A stretch of DNA of 64,000 bases from Neptunitalea chrysea. GTDB taxonomy: Bacteria; Bacteroidota; Bacteroidia; Flavobacteriales; Flavobacteriaceae. The position numbers and the translations under genes are program-made. The notes below the pieces were generated by a model. It ran no database searches and had not been told where the DNA came from. It was given only the letters and a program-made list of their open reading frames with translations. The stretch covers positions 1 to 64,000 of the forward strand of contig NZ_BRVP01000017.1 in NCBI RefSeq assembly GCF_027924145.1, written 5' to 3'. This document shows positions 1 to 8,288 of the stretch, one piece after another (within the stretch, counting starts at the first letter, position 1; every line of letters begins with the position of its first letter).

Positions 1-233
1 AATACAATCTCATTTCTGAAAATGAAATAGATAAATACCAAAACGCTCAATTGATCAGTATAAAATTTAACCATGAGTATATAACTAAGTATACCATGAA
101 CAATAAAATTATTGCTTTATCAATATCCAAAGAAGGAAAATGCTATAATCTTATTTCATTTGCTGAGACTGAAGTAGAAAGCAGAGCTAAAATGATTTTG
201 TCTTTACTTGAAGAAGGAGTATTATCCTTTTAA
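1..233 (+). CDS. C-terminal fragment of an unrecognised protein, cut by window start
   Basis: The reading frame is open from the left edge (from base 3) to a TAA at 231-233, so this is the end of a longer gene whose start lies outside the window. About 76 residues are visible. The tail is charged and probably helical (EVESRAKMILSLLEEG), preceded by beta-like hydrophobic stretches. I do not recognise a family. A start at the internal TTG (51) is possible but less likely because the frame stays open upstream of it. Confidence 0.5.
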   Translation, partial: YNLISENEIDKYQNAQLISIKFNHEYITKYTMNNKIIALSISKEGKCYNLISFAETEVESRAKMILSLLEEGVLSF

Positions 234-299
234 TTTGCCATCAAAACACTCCAATTTATGTTAAAATTCAAACTTTAACATTGTGTTGTACCTAGGCAC

Positions 300-326
300 A
301 AAAAAAGCCGTGATAACATCACGGCT
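300..326 (-). terminator. Rho-independent terminator of tRNA-Leu
   Basis: A perfect 9-bp stem (306-314 with 318-326, loop AAC) is followed on the minus strand by seven T's (300-306). It lies 11 bases after the 3' end of the minus-strand tRNA-Leu gene and is oriented to terminate it. Confidence 0.85.
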
Positions 327-337
327 AAGCCTTGTAG

Positions 338-419
338 TACTCGAGGTGGGAATCGAACCCACACTCCCGAAAGAACTGGATTTTGAATCCAGCGCGTCTA
401 CCAATTCCGCCACTCGAGC
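338..419 (-). tRNA. tRNA-Leu (anticodon CAA)
   Basis: The minus strand folds into a class II tRNA of 82 nt. The acceptor stem is GCTCGAG with CTCGAGT plus discriminator A. The D arm reads GGTAGACGC. The anticodon stem is CTGGA/TCCAG around the loop TTCAAAA, giving anticodon CAA. A long variable arm is followed by a T arm containing GGTTCGATTCC. The long variable arm and discriminator A agree with leucine identity. The CCA end is not encoded. Confidence 0.95.
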
Positions 420-727
420 ATTTTAGGACGGCAAAGATACTAATTTTTACTATCCAAACCCAAAAATAAATTATGGCACCCTTCTTTTTTTAGAATCACA
501 TAAAATTAAATAAACACTTCTCCCTATTTCCCTTTAAGCAACCACCCTATATCACTATAAAAATCTTGTCTTTTTGGCTCGCACCTATTTATTGTTTTTA
601 AGGTCTCGTGAATTTCCAATTTGTGTCAAAACAAAAAAGGTATATACCTTACTAAGGTAATGAGTTTCAAACAAAACGCATGTTATCTTATCATTAGCTT
701 AAAATCATCATAAAATAAATTCAACTT
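420..727. other. Intergenic region, no gene seen
   Basis: About 300 AT-rich bases lie between the tRNA-Leu 5' end and the prs promoter. I see no open frame with coding character, no strong hairpin and no repeat in it. The tRNA promoter (minus strand) must lie just above 420, but I cannot place it confidently. Confidence 0.5.
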
Positions 728-761
728 TTGCATTACTAATAAAAATTAATTTCTACCTTTG
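728..761 (+). promoter_or_regulatory. Bacteroidota-type promoter of prs
   Basis: A TTG at 728-730 and a -7 box TACCTTTG at 754-761 (consensus TAnnTTTG) are separated by 23 bases. The box lies about 50 bases upstream of the prs ATG, giving a short leader. Confidence 0.6.
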
Positions 762-812
762 CACCTCATTTTGAGAAGCTATTTTAAGTAACTATTAAAC
801 AACATTTTAGCC

Positions 813-1754
813 ATGGCATATGTAGCCCCAGAACCAAAAATTTTCGCTTGTAGACAAAGTGAAGCCCTGGCAGCAGACATTGCAAAAGCGTTTGGTGCAG
901 AAATGGGTAACGTTTCTTTCTCTACTTATAGCGACGGTGAATTTCAACCGTCATTTGAGGAATCTATTCGCGGAGCCCGTATATTTATTATCGGATCTAC
1001 ACACCCAGGATCAGAACACCTTATGGAGATGTTGTTAATGCTAGATGCCGCTAAAAGAGCTTCGGCACGCCATATTACTGCTGTAATGCCCTATTTTGGT
1101 TGGGCACGTCAGGATCGTAAAGACAAACCTCGTGTACCTATTGCTGCAAAAATGGTTGCAAAAATGTTAGAAACTGCCGGTGCTACCCGTATTATTACTA
1201 TGGACTTGCACGCAGATCAAATTCAAGGGTTCTTTGAGAAGCCTGTAGATCATTTATTTGCATCTACTATCTTTTTACCTTATTTAAGAAGCCTTGGCTT
1301 AGACAACCTTACCATAGCATCACCAGACATGGGAGGTTCTAAAAGAGCTTATGCCTACTCTAAATACCTAAACAGCGATGTAGTTGTTTGTTACAAACAA
1401 CGTAAACAAGCTAACGTTATTGAGTACATGGAGCTTATTGGAGACGTTAATGGGAAGAATGTAATTTTGGTAGACGATATGGTAGACACTGCCGGAACTC
1501 TTACCAAAGCTGCTGATTTAATGATAGAAAGAGGTGCTATTAGCGTACGCGCTATTGCTACTCACGCTTTATTAAGCGGCAATGCTTATGAGCGCATTGA
1601 GAAATCAGCATTAAAGGAATTAATCATTACAGATTCTATTCCGTTACAACAGAAGAGCGAAAAAATTAAAGTATTGAGCAGTTCAAAATTATTTGCCGAT
1701 GTAATGCACAGAGTACATCACAATACATCTATTAGCTCTAAGTTTTTAATGTAG
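813..1754 (+). CDS. prs: Ribose-phosphate pyrophosphokinase
   Basis: Makes PRPP from ribose 5-phosphate and ATP in the cytoplasm, for nucleotide, histidine, tryptophan and NAD synthesis. At 313 residues it has the normal length. It carries the family's catalytic segment DLHADQIQGFF (131-141) and the PRPP-binding loop VILVDDMVDTAGTL (217-230). The flexible loop region around WARQDRKDKPR (97-107) is also present. Ribosomal protein L25/Ctc follows after 28 bases in the same direction. This prs-ctc pair is widespread in Bacteroidota and implies a shared transcript from the promoter at 728-761, ending at the hairpin at 2411. Assignment is secure. Confidence 0.97.
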   Translation: MAYVAPEPKIFACRQSEALAADIAKAFGAEMGNVSFSTYSDGEFQPSFEESIRGARIFIIGSTHPGSEHLMEMLLMLDAAKRASARHITAVMPYFGWARQDRKDKPRVPIAAKMVAKMLETAGATRIITMDLHADQIQGFFEKPVDHLFASTIFLPYLRSLGLDNLTIASPDMGGSKRAYAYSKYLNSDVVVCYKQRKQANVIEYMELIGDVNGKNVILVDDMVDTAGTLTKAADLMIERGAISVRAIATHALLSGNAYERIEKSALKELIITDSIPLQQKSEKIKVLSSSKLFADVMHRVHHNTSISSKFLM

Positions 1755-1782
1755 TATTTTTATTATTTAATTTTTATATAAA

Positions 1783-2385
1783 ATGAAGTCAATTACAATT
1801 AAAGGATCTCAAAGAGAAAGCGTAGGCAAAGTAGCTACTAAAGCCTTACGTAATGCTGGACAGGTTCCTTGCGTATTATACGGAGGAGACAGCCCAGTTC
1901 ACTTTTCAGCTGAAACATTAGAATTCAGAAACTTGGTTTACACTCCGGATGCACATACCGCAGTGATTGACCTAGCTGGTACTACGTACAATGCTATTTT
2001 ACAAGACATTCAATTTCACCCTGTAACTGATGAAATTCTTCACATCGACTTTTATCAATTACACGATGATAAAGAAGTTACTATTGAAATTCCGATTAAA
2101 GTTGAAGGTAGTGCTCCTGGTGTTATGGCCGGTGGTGTTTTAAGTTTAAACAATCGTAAACTTAAAGTAAAAGCTTTACCAGCAAACTTACCTGATTTTA
2201 TCTACGCAGATATTTCTGGTTTAGAAATGGGTAACAAATTATATGTTACAGCTTTACCACAAGAAAGCTACAAAATTATGCACCCAGACAACACCGTTGT
2301 TTGTCAGGTAAGAATTTCTCGTGCTGCAATGAAAGCTGCTCAAGAAGCTGCAAAAGCAGAGAAAACTGCAGGAAAGAAAAAATAA
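1783..2385 (+). CDS. rplY: 50S ribosomal protein L25 / general stress protein Ctc
   Basis: Binds 5S rRNA in the large ribosomal subunit. The 200-residue protein is the long Ctc form. An L25 RNA-binding domain (about 1-92) contains the typical segments YGG and [18 protein letters not shown]-terminal beta domain (about 95-180, with the TL-type [20 protein letters not shown] region) is followed by a Lys/Ala-rich tail (182-200) likely to contact RNA. It sits 28 bases after prs and is followed by a strong terminator, so it is the last gene of a two-gene operon. Confidence 0.95.
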   Translation: MKSITIKGSQRESVGKVATKALRNAGQVPCVLYGGDSPVHFSAETLEFRNLVYTPDAHTAVIDLAGTTYNAILQDIQFHPVTDEILHIDFYQLHDDKEVTIEIPIKVEGSAPGVMAGGVLSLNNRKLKVKALPANLPDFIYADISGLEMGNKLYVTALPQESYKIMHPDNTVVCQVRISRAAMKAAQEAAKAEKTAGKKK

Positions 2386-2410
2386 GGTTCAATAACCTAA
2401 ATATTTTAAA

Positions 2411-2437
2411 AGCACTCTATATAGAGTGCTTTTTTTA
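2411..2437 (+). terminator. Rho-independent terminator of prs-rplY
   Basis: A perfect 20-base palindrome, AGCACTCTAT with its complement (2411-2430), runs directly into a T tract (2430-2437). It lies 25 bases after the rplY stop codon. Confidence 0.9.
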
Positions 2438-2498
2438 TTTTTGCAACCTAGAAGCAAAACTCGAAGTATTTAATTATAGAATATAGCGTATACTAAAA

Positions 2499-3065
2499 AT
2501 GAAAAAGTTTTTAATTGCCGGACTAGGAAATATAGGGAGCGAGTACGATGATACCCGTCATAACATTGGTTTTAAAATAGTAGATGCCTATGCAAAAAAG
2601 CATGCACTTACATTTGAAACAGCTAAACTGGGTAGCCTTGCCACACATAAAGTAAAAGGGCGCACCATTATATTACTTAAACCGAGTACCTATATGAACC
2701 TTAGCGGTAAAGCCATACGCTATTGGATGGAAAAAGAAAAAGTGCCTATAGAAAACCTATTGGTAATTACAGACGACCTTAACTTATCTTTTGGCTCTAT
2801 ACGCATTAAAGGCAAGGGTAGCGATGGCGGACATAATGGGTTAAAGGACATACAAGCACAATTACAAACCACCAATTACCCGCGTTTTAGATTCGGTATT
2901 AGCGATGCTTTTAAAAAAGGCCAGCAAATAGACTATGTACTCGGGAAATGGTCTGAGGAGGAAGAAAAACAGCTTATAGAGCGCTTAGAGAAAGGTACCG
3001 AGATTATTCCCTCGTTCGTATTATCGGGTCTTAACACCACCATGAACACCTTTAACGGCAAATAG
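2499..3065 (+). CDS. pth: Peptidyl-tRNA hydrolase
   Basis: Releases tRNA from peptidyl-tRNA that drops off ribosomes. The 188-residue length is typical. Catalytic and substrate residues are visible: N11 in AGLGN, the catalytic H21 in TRHNIGF, N67 in STYMNLSG, D92/D93 in TDDLNLSFG and N113 in GGHNGLKD. The gene lies after the rplY terminator, so it probably has its own promoter. A lipoprotein gene follows 34 bases later and may be cotranscribed. Confidence 0.96.
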   Translation: MKKFLIAGLGNIGSEYDDTRHNIGFKIVDAYAKKHALTFETAKLGSLATHKVKGRTIILLKPSTYMNLSGKAIRYWMEKEKVPIENLLVITDDLNLSFGSIRIKGKGSDGGHNGLKDIQAQLQTTNYPRFRFGISDAFKKGQQIDYVLGKWSEEEEKQLIERLEKGTEIIPSFVLSGLNTTMNTFNGK

Positions 3066-3099
3066 GCACGTTTTTTGTACTTTTAGGAAAAACTCACAC

Positions 3100-3588
3100 A
3101 TGAAAAAAGTACTTATAGCGGCTGCCTGCTTGGTATTATTTGCCTGCAGCACCCCTAAACAAATAGGTAATATAGCCCAAGCTACTACCGAATGCACAGA
3201 TTGCACTGTTATTGTTGAGCAAAACAAACAGTTAAATGTATTAGGGAATAGCGACACAGGAACTTATTACAACTTCTCGGAAAACACCAATACAACCGTA
3301 ATAAAATACACTTACGAAACCGGTAAAGACGCCACCACTGTAGATGGCGGCTATACCGAAACACTACTGTTTCAACTACCCAATAACATTACCCAAGGAG
3401 AATGGATAGACAAGGAGATACAACAGCTTAACCCAGTATTAAATGTACAATGTTATTGCAAAGGTAAGGCTGGTGTTTACCCTATTACCTCGGGCATTAT
3501 AAGCCTTAAAAAAAATACCTTAACGGTAAGTATCCCTAACTTGGTAGCCAACCAGCAATTGCTAAATCTTAGCATTTCCCTAAAATAA
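3100..3588 (+). CDS. Small lipoprotein, function unknown
   Basis: A 162-residue protein with a clear lipoprotein signal peptide: MKK, a hydrophobic run, then lipobox LFAC with Cys16. The mature part is rich in Thr, Asn and Gln and looks beta-stranded. A CTDCTV motif and two further cysteines (CYCKG) could form disulfides or bind metal. No Asp appears at +2, so outer-membrane sorting is possible. I do not recognise the family. Its position 34 bases after pth does not suggest a function. Confidence 0.75.
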   Translation: MKKVLIAAACLVLFACSTPKQIGNIAQATTECTDCTVIVEQNKQLNVLGNSDTGTYYNFSENTNTTVIKYTYETGKDATTVDGGYTETLLFQLPNNITQGEWIDKEIQQLNPVLNVQCYCKGKAGVYPITSGIISLKKNTLTVSIPNLVANQQLLNLSISLK

Positions 3589-3645
3589 TTTACATAATTA
3601 TTTGATCTATACATATCGATATTTCAGTACGAGACATAGAATTAC

Positions 3646-3679
3646 AAAAAAAGGGGTTACCTGTAATAGGTAACCCCTT
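3646..3679 (-). terminator. Terminator for the minus-strand T9SS remnant
   Basis: An 11-bp perfect stem (3651-3661 with 3669-3679, loop TGTAATA) is followed on the minus strand by seven T's (3646-3652). It is oriented to end transcription coming from the truncated gene at 3795-4225. Confidence 0.75.
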
Positions 3680-3692
3680 ATATAAATTAAAC

Positions 3693-3785
3693 TTAACTAC
3701 TCCGGGGCAGCCCCCCACAAAGTATTAAAGAAATGAGTTCTTTAGTTTAAAACTACTTTTATAGTATTAAATCTCGATTATCGAG
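3693..3785 (+). repeat. Dispersed two-hairpin element, copy A
   Basis: A 93-bp intergenic element. Its left end reads TTAACTACTCCGGGGCAG. Its right end carries the palindrome CTCGATTATCGAG (3773-3785), preceded by TTAAAT. The same ends, and the same length, recur in inverse orientation at 29561-29653. The right end recurs exactly (19 identical bases) at 43080-43098. It looks like a REP/MITE-type repeat rather than part of a gene. Confidence 0.6.
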
Positions 3786-3794
3786 TACATAAAA

Positions 3795-4225
3795 TTAGTT
3801 TTTAATAACACGTAACGTTTTAGAACCATTTTCAGCTTGAATAGTAACTAAATAAACACCACTCACTAAACCTGACATGTTTACTGTATTGTTGCTTAAA
3901 GCAGCATCCATACGCTGACCTAACATATTGTATACAGATACGTTAAGTGCATCTACCCCTTGAATTTGTAAAACCTCTTTTACAGGGTTAGGATATACAG
4001 CTATAGTAGTAGCATCAAACGTTTCGTTTGCTAAAGCAGCAGCAGAGAACTTCATACTAGCACCAAATACATTTACTACCCCACCAGAATCTCTTTGTAA
4101 ATCTACAGTAGAAATAGTTTTAGTTTGGTTAGCTGCATCTATTGCAATTTCTAATTCGTATATACGTGGGTTATCATTTGGAGTTTCAACATTATCATTA
4201 GATGTATTAATGGAGGCAAATGTAA
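3795..4225 (-). pseudogene. Truncated secreted protein with T9SS type-A sorting domain
   Basis: The minus-strand frame ends in a typical type-A C-terminal sorting domain: VYPNPVKEVLQIQG, then VYNMLGQRM, then GLVSGVYLVTI, ending in KTLRVIKN. Coding-like sequence in the same frame continues upstream of the only internal ATG (4055) to about 4225 (RIYELEIAIDAA and following). It then fades into AT-rich sequence without any ATG, GTG or TTG start and without a signal peptide, before a stop near 4320. The visible part is therefore the last ~140 codons of a larger exported protein that lost its 5' end. An 86-residue protein from the ATG at 4055 could still be made, but could not be exported. Confidence 0.6.
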
Positions 4226-4385
4226 CGAATTCAAAAAAAACCTTAAAAATTTTTGTTATTTCTAATGATTTAAACCTAAAACATAGTTTTTTATAACAAT
4301 ACCCTTAAAAAACAGAACTATTTAATAGAATTGCAATCATCAACACTATTTGTAGAAAATCAAGAAAAGTGTTTCTAAAGCATTA

Positions 4386-4967
4386 TTATTTGTAGAACAA
4401 ATTGTTGTCTATATACTCCCAAACTTTCTCTGGTAGCAAAGGTCTTACATTCTTTCCTTCCTTAATTTCATCCCGTATAAAAGAAGAAGATATTTCTATA
4501 ATTGGTGCATGTACCATATGTATTTTACCGCTTTTTACTAATGACTCTTCTAAGGCACTATCTAGCAAGCGCGGATATACATAAATATGATGATTCGCTA
4601 AAATTACGTCACTATTTTTCCACTTATGAAAAGAATTTAGATTATCTTCTCCCATAATGAGGGAAAACTCATACTGAAGGTATTTTTCTTGTAAGTAGAC
4701 CAAGGTATCAGCCGTGTAGTTGGGTTGTGGCAACCCAAACTCTATATCATTTGGCTTTAAAAACTCATAAGACTCGGTTGCCAGATATACCATTTCTAAA
4801 CGCTGGTAATTATCTAGCAAGGTACTTTTCTTTTTAAAAGGATTATGAGGAGTTACCACCATCCAAATTTCTTCCAGATCGGTATGCTCTGCAAAATGAT
4901 TGGCAATTACCAAATGTCCTATATGAATGGGATTAAAAGTACCAAAATACAACCCTACTTTTTTCAT
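4386..4967 (-). CDS. nadD: Nicotinate-nucleotide adenylyltransferase
   Basis: Adenylates nicotinate mononucleotide in NAD synthesis. The 193-residue protein begins with the nucleotidyltransferase signature GTFNPIHIGH (9-18). Near the C-terminus it has the second signature ISSSFIR. Length and motif spacing fit NadD rather than the CoaD or FAD synthetase relatives. It starts 10 bases after gmk ends, so it is the third gene of a yicC-gmk-nadD operon. That order is common in this phylum. Confidence 0.96.
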   Translation of the reverse strand: MKKVGLYFGTFNPIHIGHLVIANHFAEHTDLEEIWMVVTPHNPFKKKSTLLDNYQRLEMVYLATESYEFLKPNDIEFGLPQPNYTADTLVYLQEKYLQYEFSLIMGEDNLNSFHKWKNSDVILANHHIYVYPRLLDSALEESLVKSGKIHMVHAPIIEISSSFIRDEIKEGKNVRPLLPEKVWEYIDNNLFYK

Positions 4968-4977
4968 ACTGTTTTGC

Positions 4978-5550
4978 CTAGTTATTAATAAAATTAGTCA
5001 CTAGTGTTTCTGCCTCTTCTAAAGCCACGTCAAGTTCGTAATTTTTAATAATAGTATCAAACTGCGGTGCAGTTGCCAACTCAACAGAAGCCTTGGCAAT
5101 ACGCATGTTTATTTTTTCTTCACTTTCTGTTTTACGTTGTTTCAAACGTATTTTTAGCTCATCAATACTTGGTGGTTTTACAAAAACCGCCAACGTTTGT
5201 TCTGGGAATTTCTTTTTAATACGAAGACCACCAGCCACATCAATATCAAAGATAACGTGTTTGCCTAACGCCCAAATACGCTCTACCTCTGCTTTTAGTG
5301 TTCCGTAAAAGTTATCTCTATACACTTCTTCCCACTCTAAAAAATCACCGTTTTTAATGTGTTGTTTAAAATCATGTAACGATAAAAAGTAATAATCTTT
5401 ACCATGAACTTCCTCACCTCTTGGCTCTCTCGAGGTACATGAGATAGAAAATTCAAGATTCAACTCTTCTTTGCTAAGTAAATGTCGTACAATCGTTGTT
5501 TTTCCACTACCCGATGGTGCCGAAAACACAATAAGCTTTCCCTGTTTCAC
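4978..5550 (-). CDS. gmk: Guanylate kinase
   Basis: Phosphorylates GMP to GDP. At 190 residues it has an N-terminal P-loop APSGSGKTT (11-19), the GMP-binding TSREPRGEEVHGKDYYFLS segment and the lid region with KQRKTES. It lies 24 bases after yicC and 10 bases before nadD in the same direction, as the middle gene of the operon. Confidence 0.97.
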   Translation of the reverse strand: MKQGKLIVFSAPSGSGKTTIVRHLLSKEELNLEFSISCTSREPRGEEVHGKDYYFLSLHDFKQHIKNGDFLEWEEVYRDNFYGTLKAEVERIWALGKHVIFDIDVAGGLRIKKKFPEQTLAVFVKPPSIDELKIRLKQRKTESEEKINMRIAKASVELATAPQFDTIIKNYELDVALEEAETLVTNFINN

Positions 5551-5574
5551 GAACTAAAATTATCTTTTAAAATA

Positions 5575-6432
5575 TTATAAAACGTTTAAAACCTGTTCCT
5601 TAATCTTTTCAAGTTCATCTTTCATTTGCACTACTACCTTTTGCATAGGTGCATAATTACTTTTAGAACCCATAGTATTTATTTCTCTACCAATTTCCTG
5701 ACAAATAAAGCCTAGCTTTCTACCATTAGAATCGTCAGTATTTAAAGTCTCGGTAAAGTAACTTAAGTGATTTGCCAAGCGTACTTTCTCTTCAGTAATA
5801 TCATATTTTTCTAGATAGAAAATAAGTTCTTGTTCAAAACGATCCTCATCAACTTTTTCCTTTACTTCACTCACCGCTTTCTCTAATCTTTCACGAATCA
5901 TTGAGGTACGTTCAGGATCTATTACTTTTATTTCCTCTAATAAATCACTTATATTCTTAATACGCAACTCAAACTCTCTTGTAAGCGCATGGCCTTCTTC
6001 GGTCCTAAACTCTACAATTGCCTTTAACGCTTCTTCTAACGCCATTTCAACCTTCGCAAATTCTTCTTCATCAATTTCTTCACGTTCCGTTTTTAAGGCA
6101 TCAGGCATTCTAACAGCCATTTTTAATAACTCAACCTCATCCCCGTCAACTACATTTTTAAGTTGCTGAATGTATTGCTTTACAATAGCTTCATTTACTT
6201 GTGTTGATGTCTCTTCAGCTGTAATCTCTATATATAAACCAAAATCTACCTTCCCCCTCTTTAGCTCATTGGCTATGGTATTACGCATACTTAATTCCTT
6301 TTCGCGGTAAGCCCCGGGAATTCGTGCATTTAAATCAATACTTTTACTATTAAGAGATTTTAATTCTACTGTAATCTTTTTGGTGGGTAGCTGTATAGTA
6401 TGCTTCCCAAAGCCTGTCATAGATTGTATCAT
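5575..6432 (-). CDS. YicC/YloC family endoribonuclease
   Basis: The family includes E. coli YicC, reported as an endoribonuclease acting on RyhB. The conserved N-terminus MIQSMTGFGKH marks the likely start at 6432, giving 285 residues, the family norm. The C-terminal DUF1732 region is present (EKVRLANHLSYF, GRKLGFICQEIGREINTMGSKS). The open frame runs back to 6498, but a -7 promoter box at 6453-6460 lies inside that extension, which rules out the longer start. First gene of yicC-gmk-nadD. Confidence 0.92.
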   Translation of the reverse strand: MIQSMTGFGKHTIQLPTKKITVELKSLNSKSIDLNARIPGAYREKELSMRNTIANELKRGKVDFGLYIEITAEETSTQVNEAIVKQYIQQLKNVVDGDEVELLKMAVRMPDALKTEREEIDEEEFAKVEMALEEALKAIVEFRTEEGHALTREFELRIKNISDLLEEIKVIDPERTSMIRERLEKAVSEVKEKVDEDRFEQELIFYLEKYDITEEKVRLANHLSYFTETLNTDDSNGRKLGFICQEIGREINTMGSKSNYAPMQKVVVQMKDELEKIKEQVLNVL

Positions 6433-6452
6433 AAGAACATTTATAAGAGTTG

Positions 6453-6460
6453 CAAAGGTA
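6453..6460 (-). promoter_or_regulatory. -7 promoter box upstream of yicC-gmk-nadD
   Basis: The minus strand reads TACCTTTG here, a perfect TAnnTTTG, about 20 bases before the yicC ATG at 6432. I see no convincing -33 TTG at the right distance, so this rests on the -7 box alone. It also decides the start choice for yicC. Confidence 0.5.
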
Positions 6461-6619
6461 ATAAAACAAAATAGATGTTGTTTACTGGTACCTAACAAAC
6501 ATTTTATACTACTATTTATTAATTAAGACGCATTGTAACTGCACACAAAAACCCGTAAGTTATATGCAAGTCACTATACTCTTAAATATCTGATTTTCAA
6601 TTTTAAAACAAGAATAAAT

Positions 6620-6674
6620 AAAAAAATTACACATAGTTAAGGTCGGTTAGTTAGGAGTATAAACTATGTGCAAT
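6620..6674 (-). terminator. Terminator of the cytochrome c gene
   Basis: A 9-bp perfect stem, CACATAGTT with AACTATGTG (6630-6638 and 6662-6670), is extended by three pairs beyond one mismatch. On the minus strand a T7 run (6620-6626) follows. It lies 25 bases after the end of the cytochrome gene at 6699. The 23-base loop is longer than usual. Confidence 0.6.
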
Positions 6675-6698
6675 TTTAATTAAAACGAGTGGCGTGTC

Positions 6699-7208
6699 TT
6701 ATAACGTACGTAGGTATTCTGCTATAGATCGAGCATCTTCCTGACTTATACGTTGGTCTATCATTACTGCGCCATTGCATTCTTCTTGCAATGCTTTCGC
6801 TATCGGATCTTTCTTTAACATCTCAATAGGGTTTATAATCATATTCATTACCCATTCCGGACTTCTTACATCGTATACCCCTTTCAATGCGGGCCCTACT
6901 AATTTTTTAGTAGCCATATGGCAAGCTGTACATTTTTCCATGTAAATTGCCTTTCCTTTTTCGGCTAATCCGGTATCTATTCCAGCCGGAAATGTTAACG
7001 CTGTAACAGGTCCAATTCCCTTATTATTCAAATCTACCGGAACTATAACTGCTTCCTTCTCTTCTTTCTTACTTTTTTGTTCTTGCTTCTTATGCTCGTA
7101 CTTAAAACCTTTCTTTTCTTTTTTATCAGGTGTATTACATTGTACAAAGCAAAGTGCCAATGCTACTATAAAAACATATTTTAATTGCGACATACTATTT
7201 ATTTTCAT
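6699..7208 (-). CDS. Lipoprotein c-type cytochrome
   Basis: A 169-residue periplasm-facing electron carrier. A lipoprotein signal ends at Cys24 (ALCFVQC). A Lys/Glu-rich linker (about 29-52) precedes one cytochrome c domain with heme motif CTACH (93-97) and a likely Met ligand in NGAVMID. The order KGKAIYMEKCTACH...VGPALKGV is that of the cytochrome c551/c552 class. It has its own terminator. The YheT-like gene ends 25 bases upstream, so the two may be cotranscribed. A start at the second Met (7193) is equally possible. Confidence 0.9.
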   Translation of the reverse strand: MKINSMSQLKYVFIVALALCFVQCNTPDKKEKKGFKYEHKKQEQKSKKEEKEAVIVPVDLNNKGIGPVTALTFPAGIDTGLAEKGKAIYMEKCTACHMATKKLVGPALKGVYDVRSPEWVMNMIINPIEMLKKDPIAKALQEECNGAVMIDQRISQEDARSIAEYLRTL

Positions 7209-7233
7209 TGCTAAAGTATTTTAATTGTGTAAT

Positions 7234-8196
7234 TTAAAAAATGACATTTTTCATAAAATCTATCGATCTAATTTCGTTATATGAATACTTACCATGCATA
7301 TAGAAACCAACATGCCCACCGCACTTTGGCGTTTCTAAATATAAGGAATCATGTTTTTCTGCCACCTCAAACGGATAACAGGAAGGAGATAAAAACGAAT
7401 CGTTTTTAGCATTTAAAATTAAAGTTGGAACAGTTATATCCTGTAGCCCTGGTAAAGAACTTGCCTTTGCATAATAATCTAAAGCATCTTTAAAGTGGTG
7501 CGCTCTTGAGGTATAGATATCATCAAAATCTTTCAACGTTTTAATAGCCTTAATATCTTCAGAAGTTAATAATTCAGGAAACCTTTGCTGCTTATCTCTC
7601 AACTTTGCCAACAGGTCTTTCTTAAACTTGGTATGATAGATTATATTTTGTTTTTGGTGTAATTGCCGCATCGTACCATACAAATCACAAGGTGCCGAAA
7701 CAGCAATAGCCGCCTTTACTTCCCTCGCAATATTGCCATGAGAACTCAAATACTTAAGTATCACATTTGCTCCAAGACTAAACCCTTTTAAGATAATGGT
7801 TTGGTACTGTTGCTTTGCTAAAGCATGCGCTATCACTGCTGCCAAATCCTGCGTTTGCCCACTATGGTAGGAACCAAAACTATTATTGGTTTCGCCACTA
7901 CAACTTCTAAAGTTAACAGCGCAAGCATCTACATGATGCTCGTTAAAAATTTTCGCTGCTCCTTTAACATACGGTCTTTGTGCACTGCCCTCCAAACCAT
8001 GCAACAGTATAACAAGCTTATCTGTTTTTTCAGTAGCATAGCTCCAGTCTAAATCTAAAAAATCTCCATCCTCTAATATAATTCTTTCCCTCTTTTGCAA
8101 ACAATACACCTTTCTAAATACACTACAATAAATAGTAGCAAAATGACCGTTTTTAAATAGTGAAGGAGGATTATATGAAGACGAAACCAAAGGCAT
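7234..8196 (-). CDS. YheT-type alpha/beta hydrolase
   Basis: A 320-residue alpha/beta-fold hydrolase with the N-terminal signature of the YheT/ABHD1 group (NGHFATIYCSVFRK). The oxyanion segment is LHGLEGS (65-71). The nucleophile elbow is GFSLGAN, with Ser140. The acid is in LNAKNDSFL and the His in CGGHVGF. The physiological substrate of this group is unknown; esterase activity is inferred from the intact triad. It has no signal peptide, so it is cytoplasmic. The cytochrome c gene lies 25 bases downstream on the same strand. Confidence 0.9.
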   Translation of the reverse strand: MPLVSSSYNPPSLFKNGHFATIYCSVFRKVYCLQKRERIILEDGDFLDLDWSYATEKTDKLVILLHGLEGSAQRPYVKGAAKIFNEHHVDACAVNFRSCSGETNNSFGSYHSGQTQDLAAVIAHALAKQQYQTIILKGFSLGANVILKYLSSHGNIAREVKAAIAVSAPCDLYGTMRQLHQKQNIIYHTKFKKDLLAKLRDKQQRFPELLTSEDIKAIKTLKDFDDIYTSRAHHFKDALDYYAKASSLPGLQDITVPTLILNAKNDSFLSPSCYPFEVAEKHDSLYLETPKCGGHVGFYMHGKYSYNEIRSIDFMKNVIF

Positions 8197-8288
8197 GCAA
8201 CTAAATTTTATATAAAGATACAGCTACTTTAGAAAAAACCGATTATTTTTATAATGTATTATGCGCGCATAGAAAATTACAACCAATT

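Noticed and set aside
3100-3588. Small lipoprotein after pth as an antitoxin or inhibitor
   Set aside because: It has a lipobox and no partner toxin. Nothing in sequence or context supports that role.
5433-6498. Upstream start for the YicC-family gene at 6498
   Set aside because: The family begins MIQSMTGFG at 6432, and a -7 promoter box lies between the two starts.
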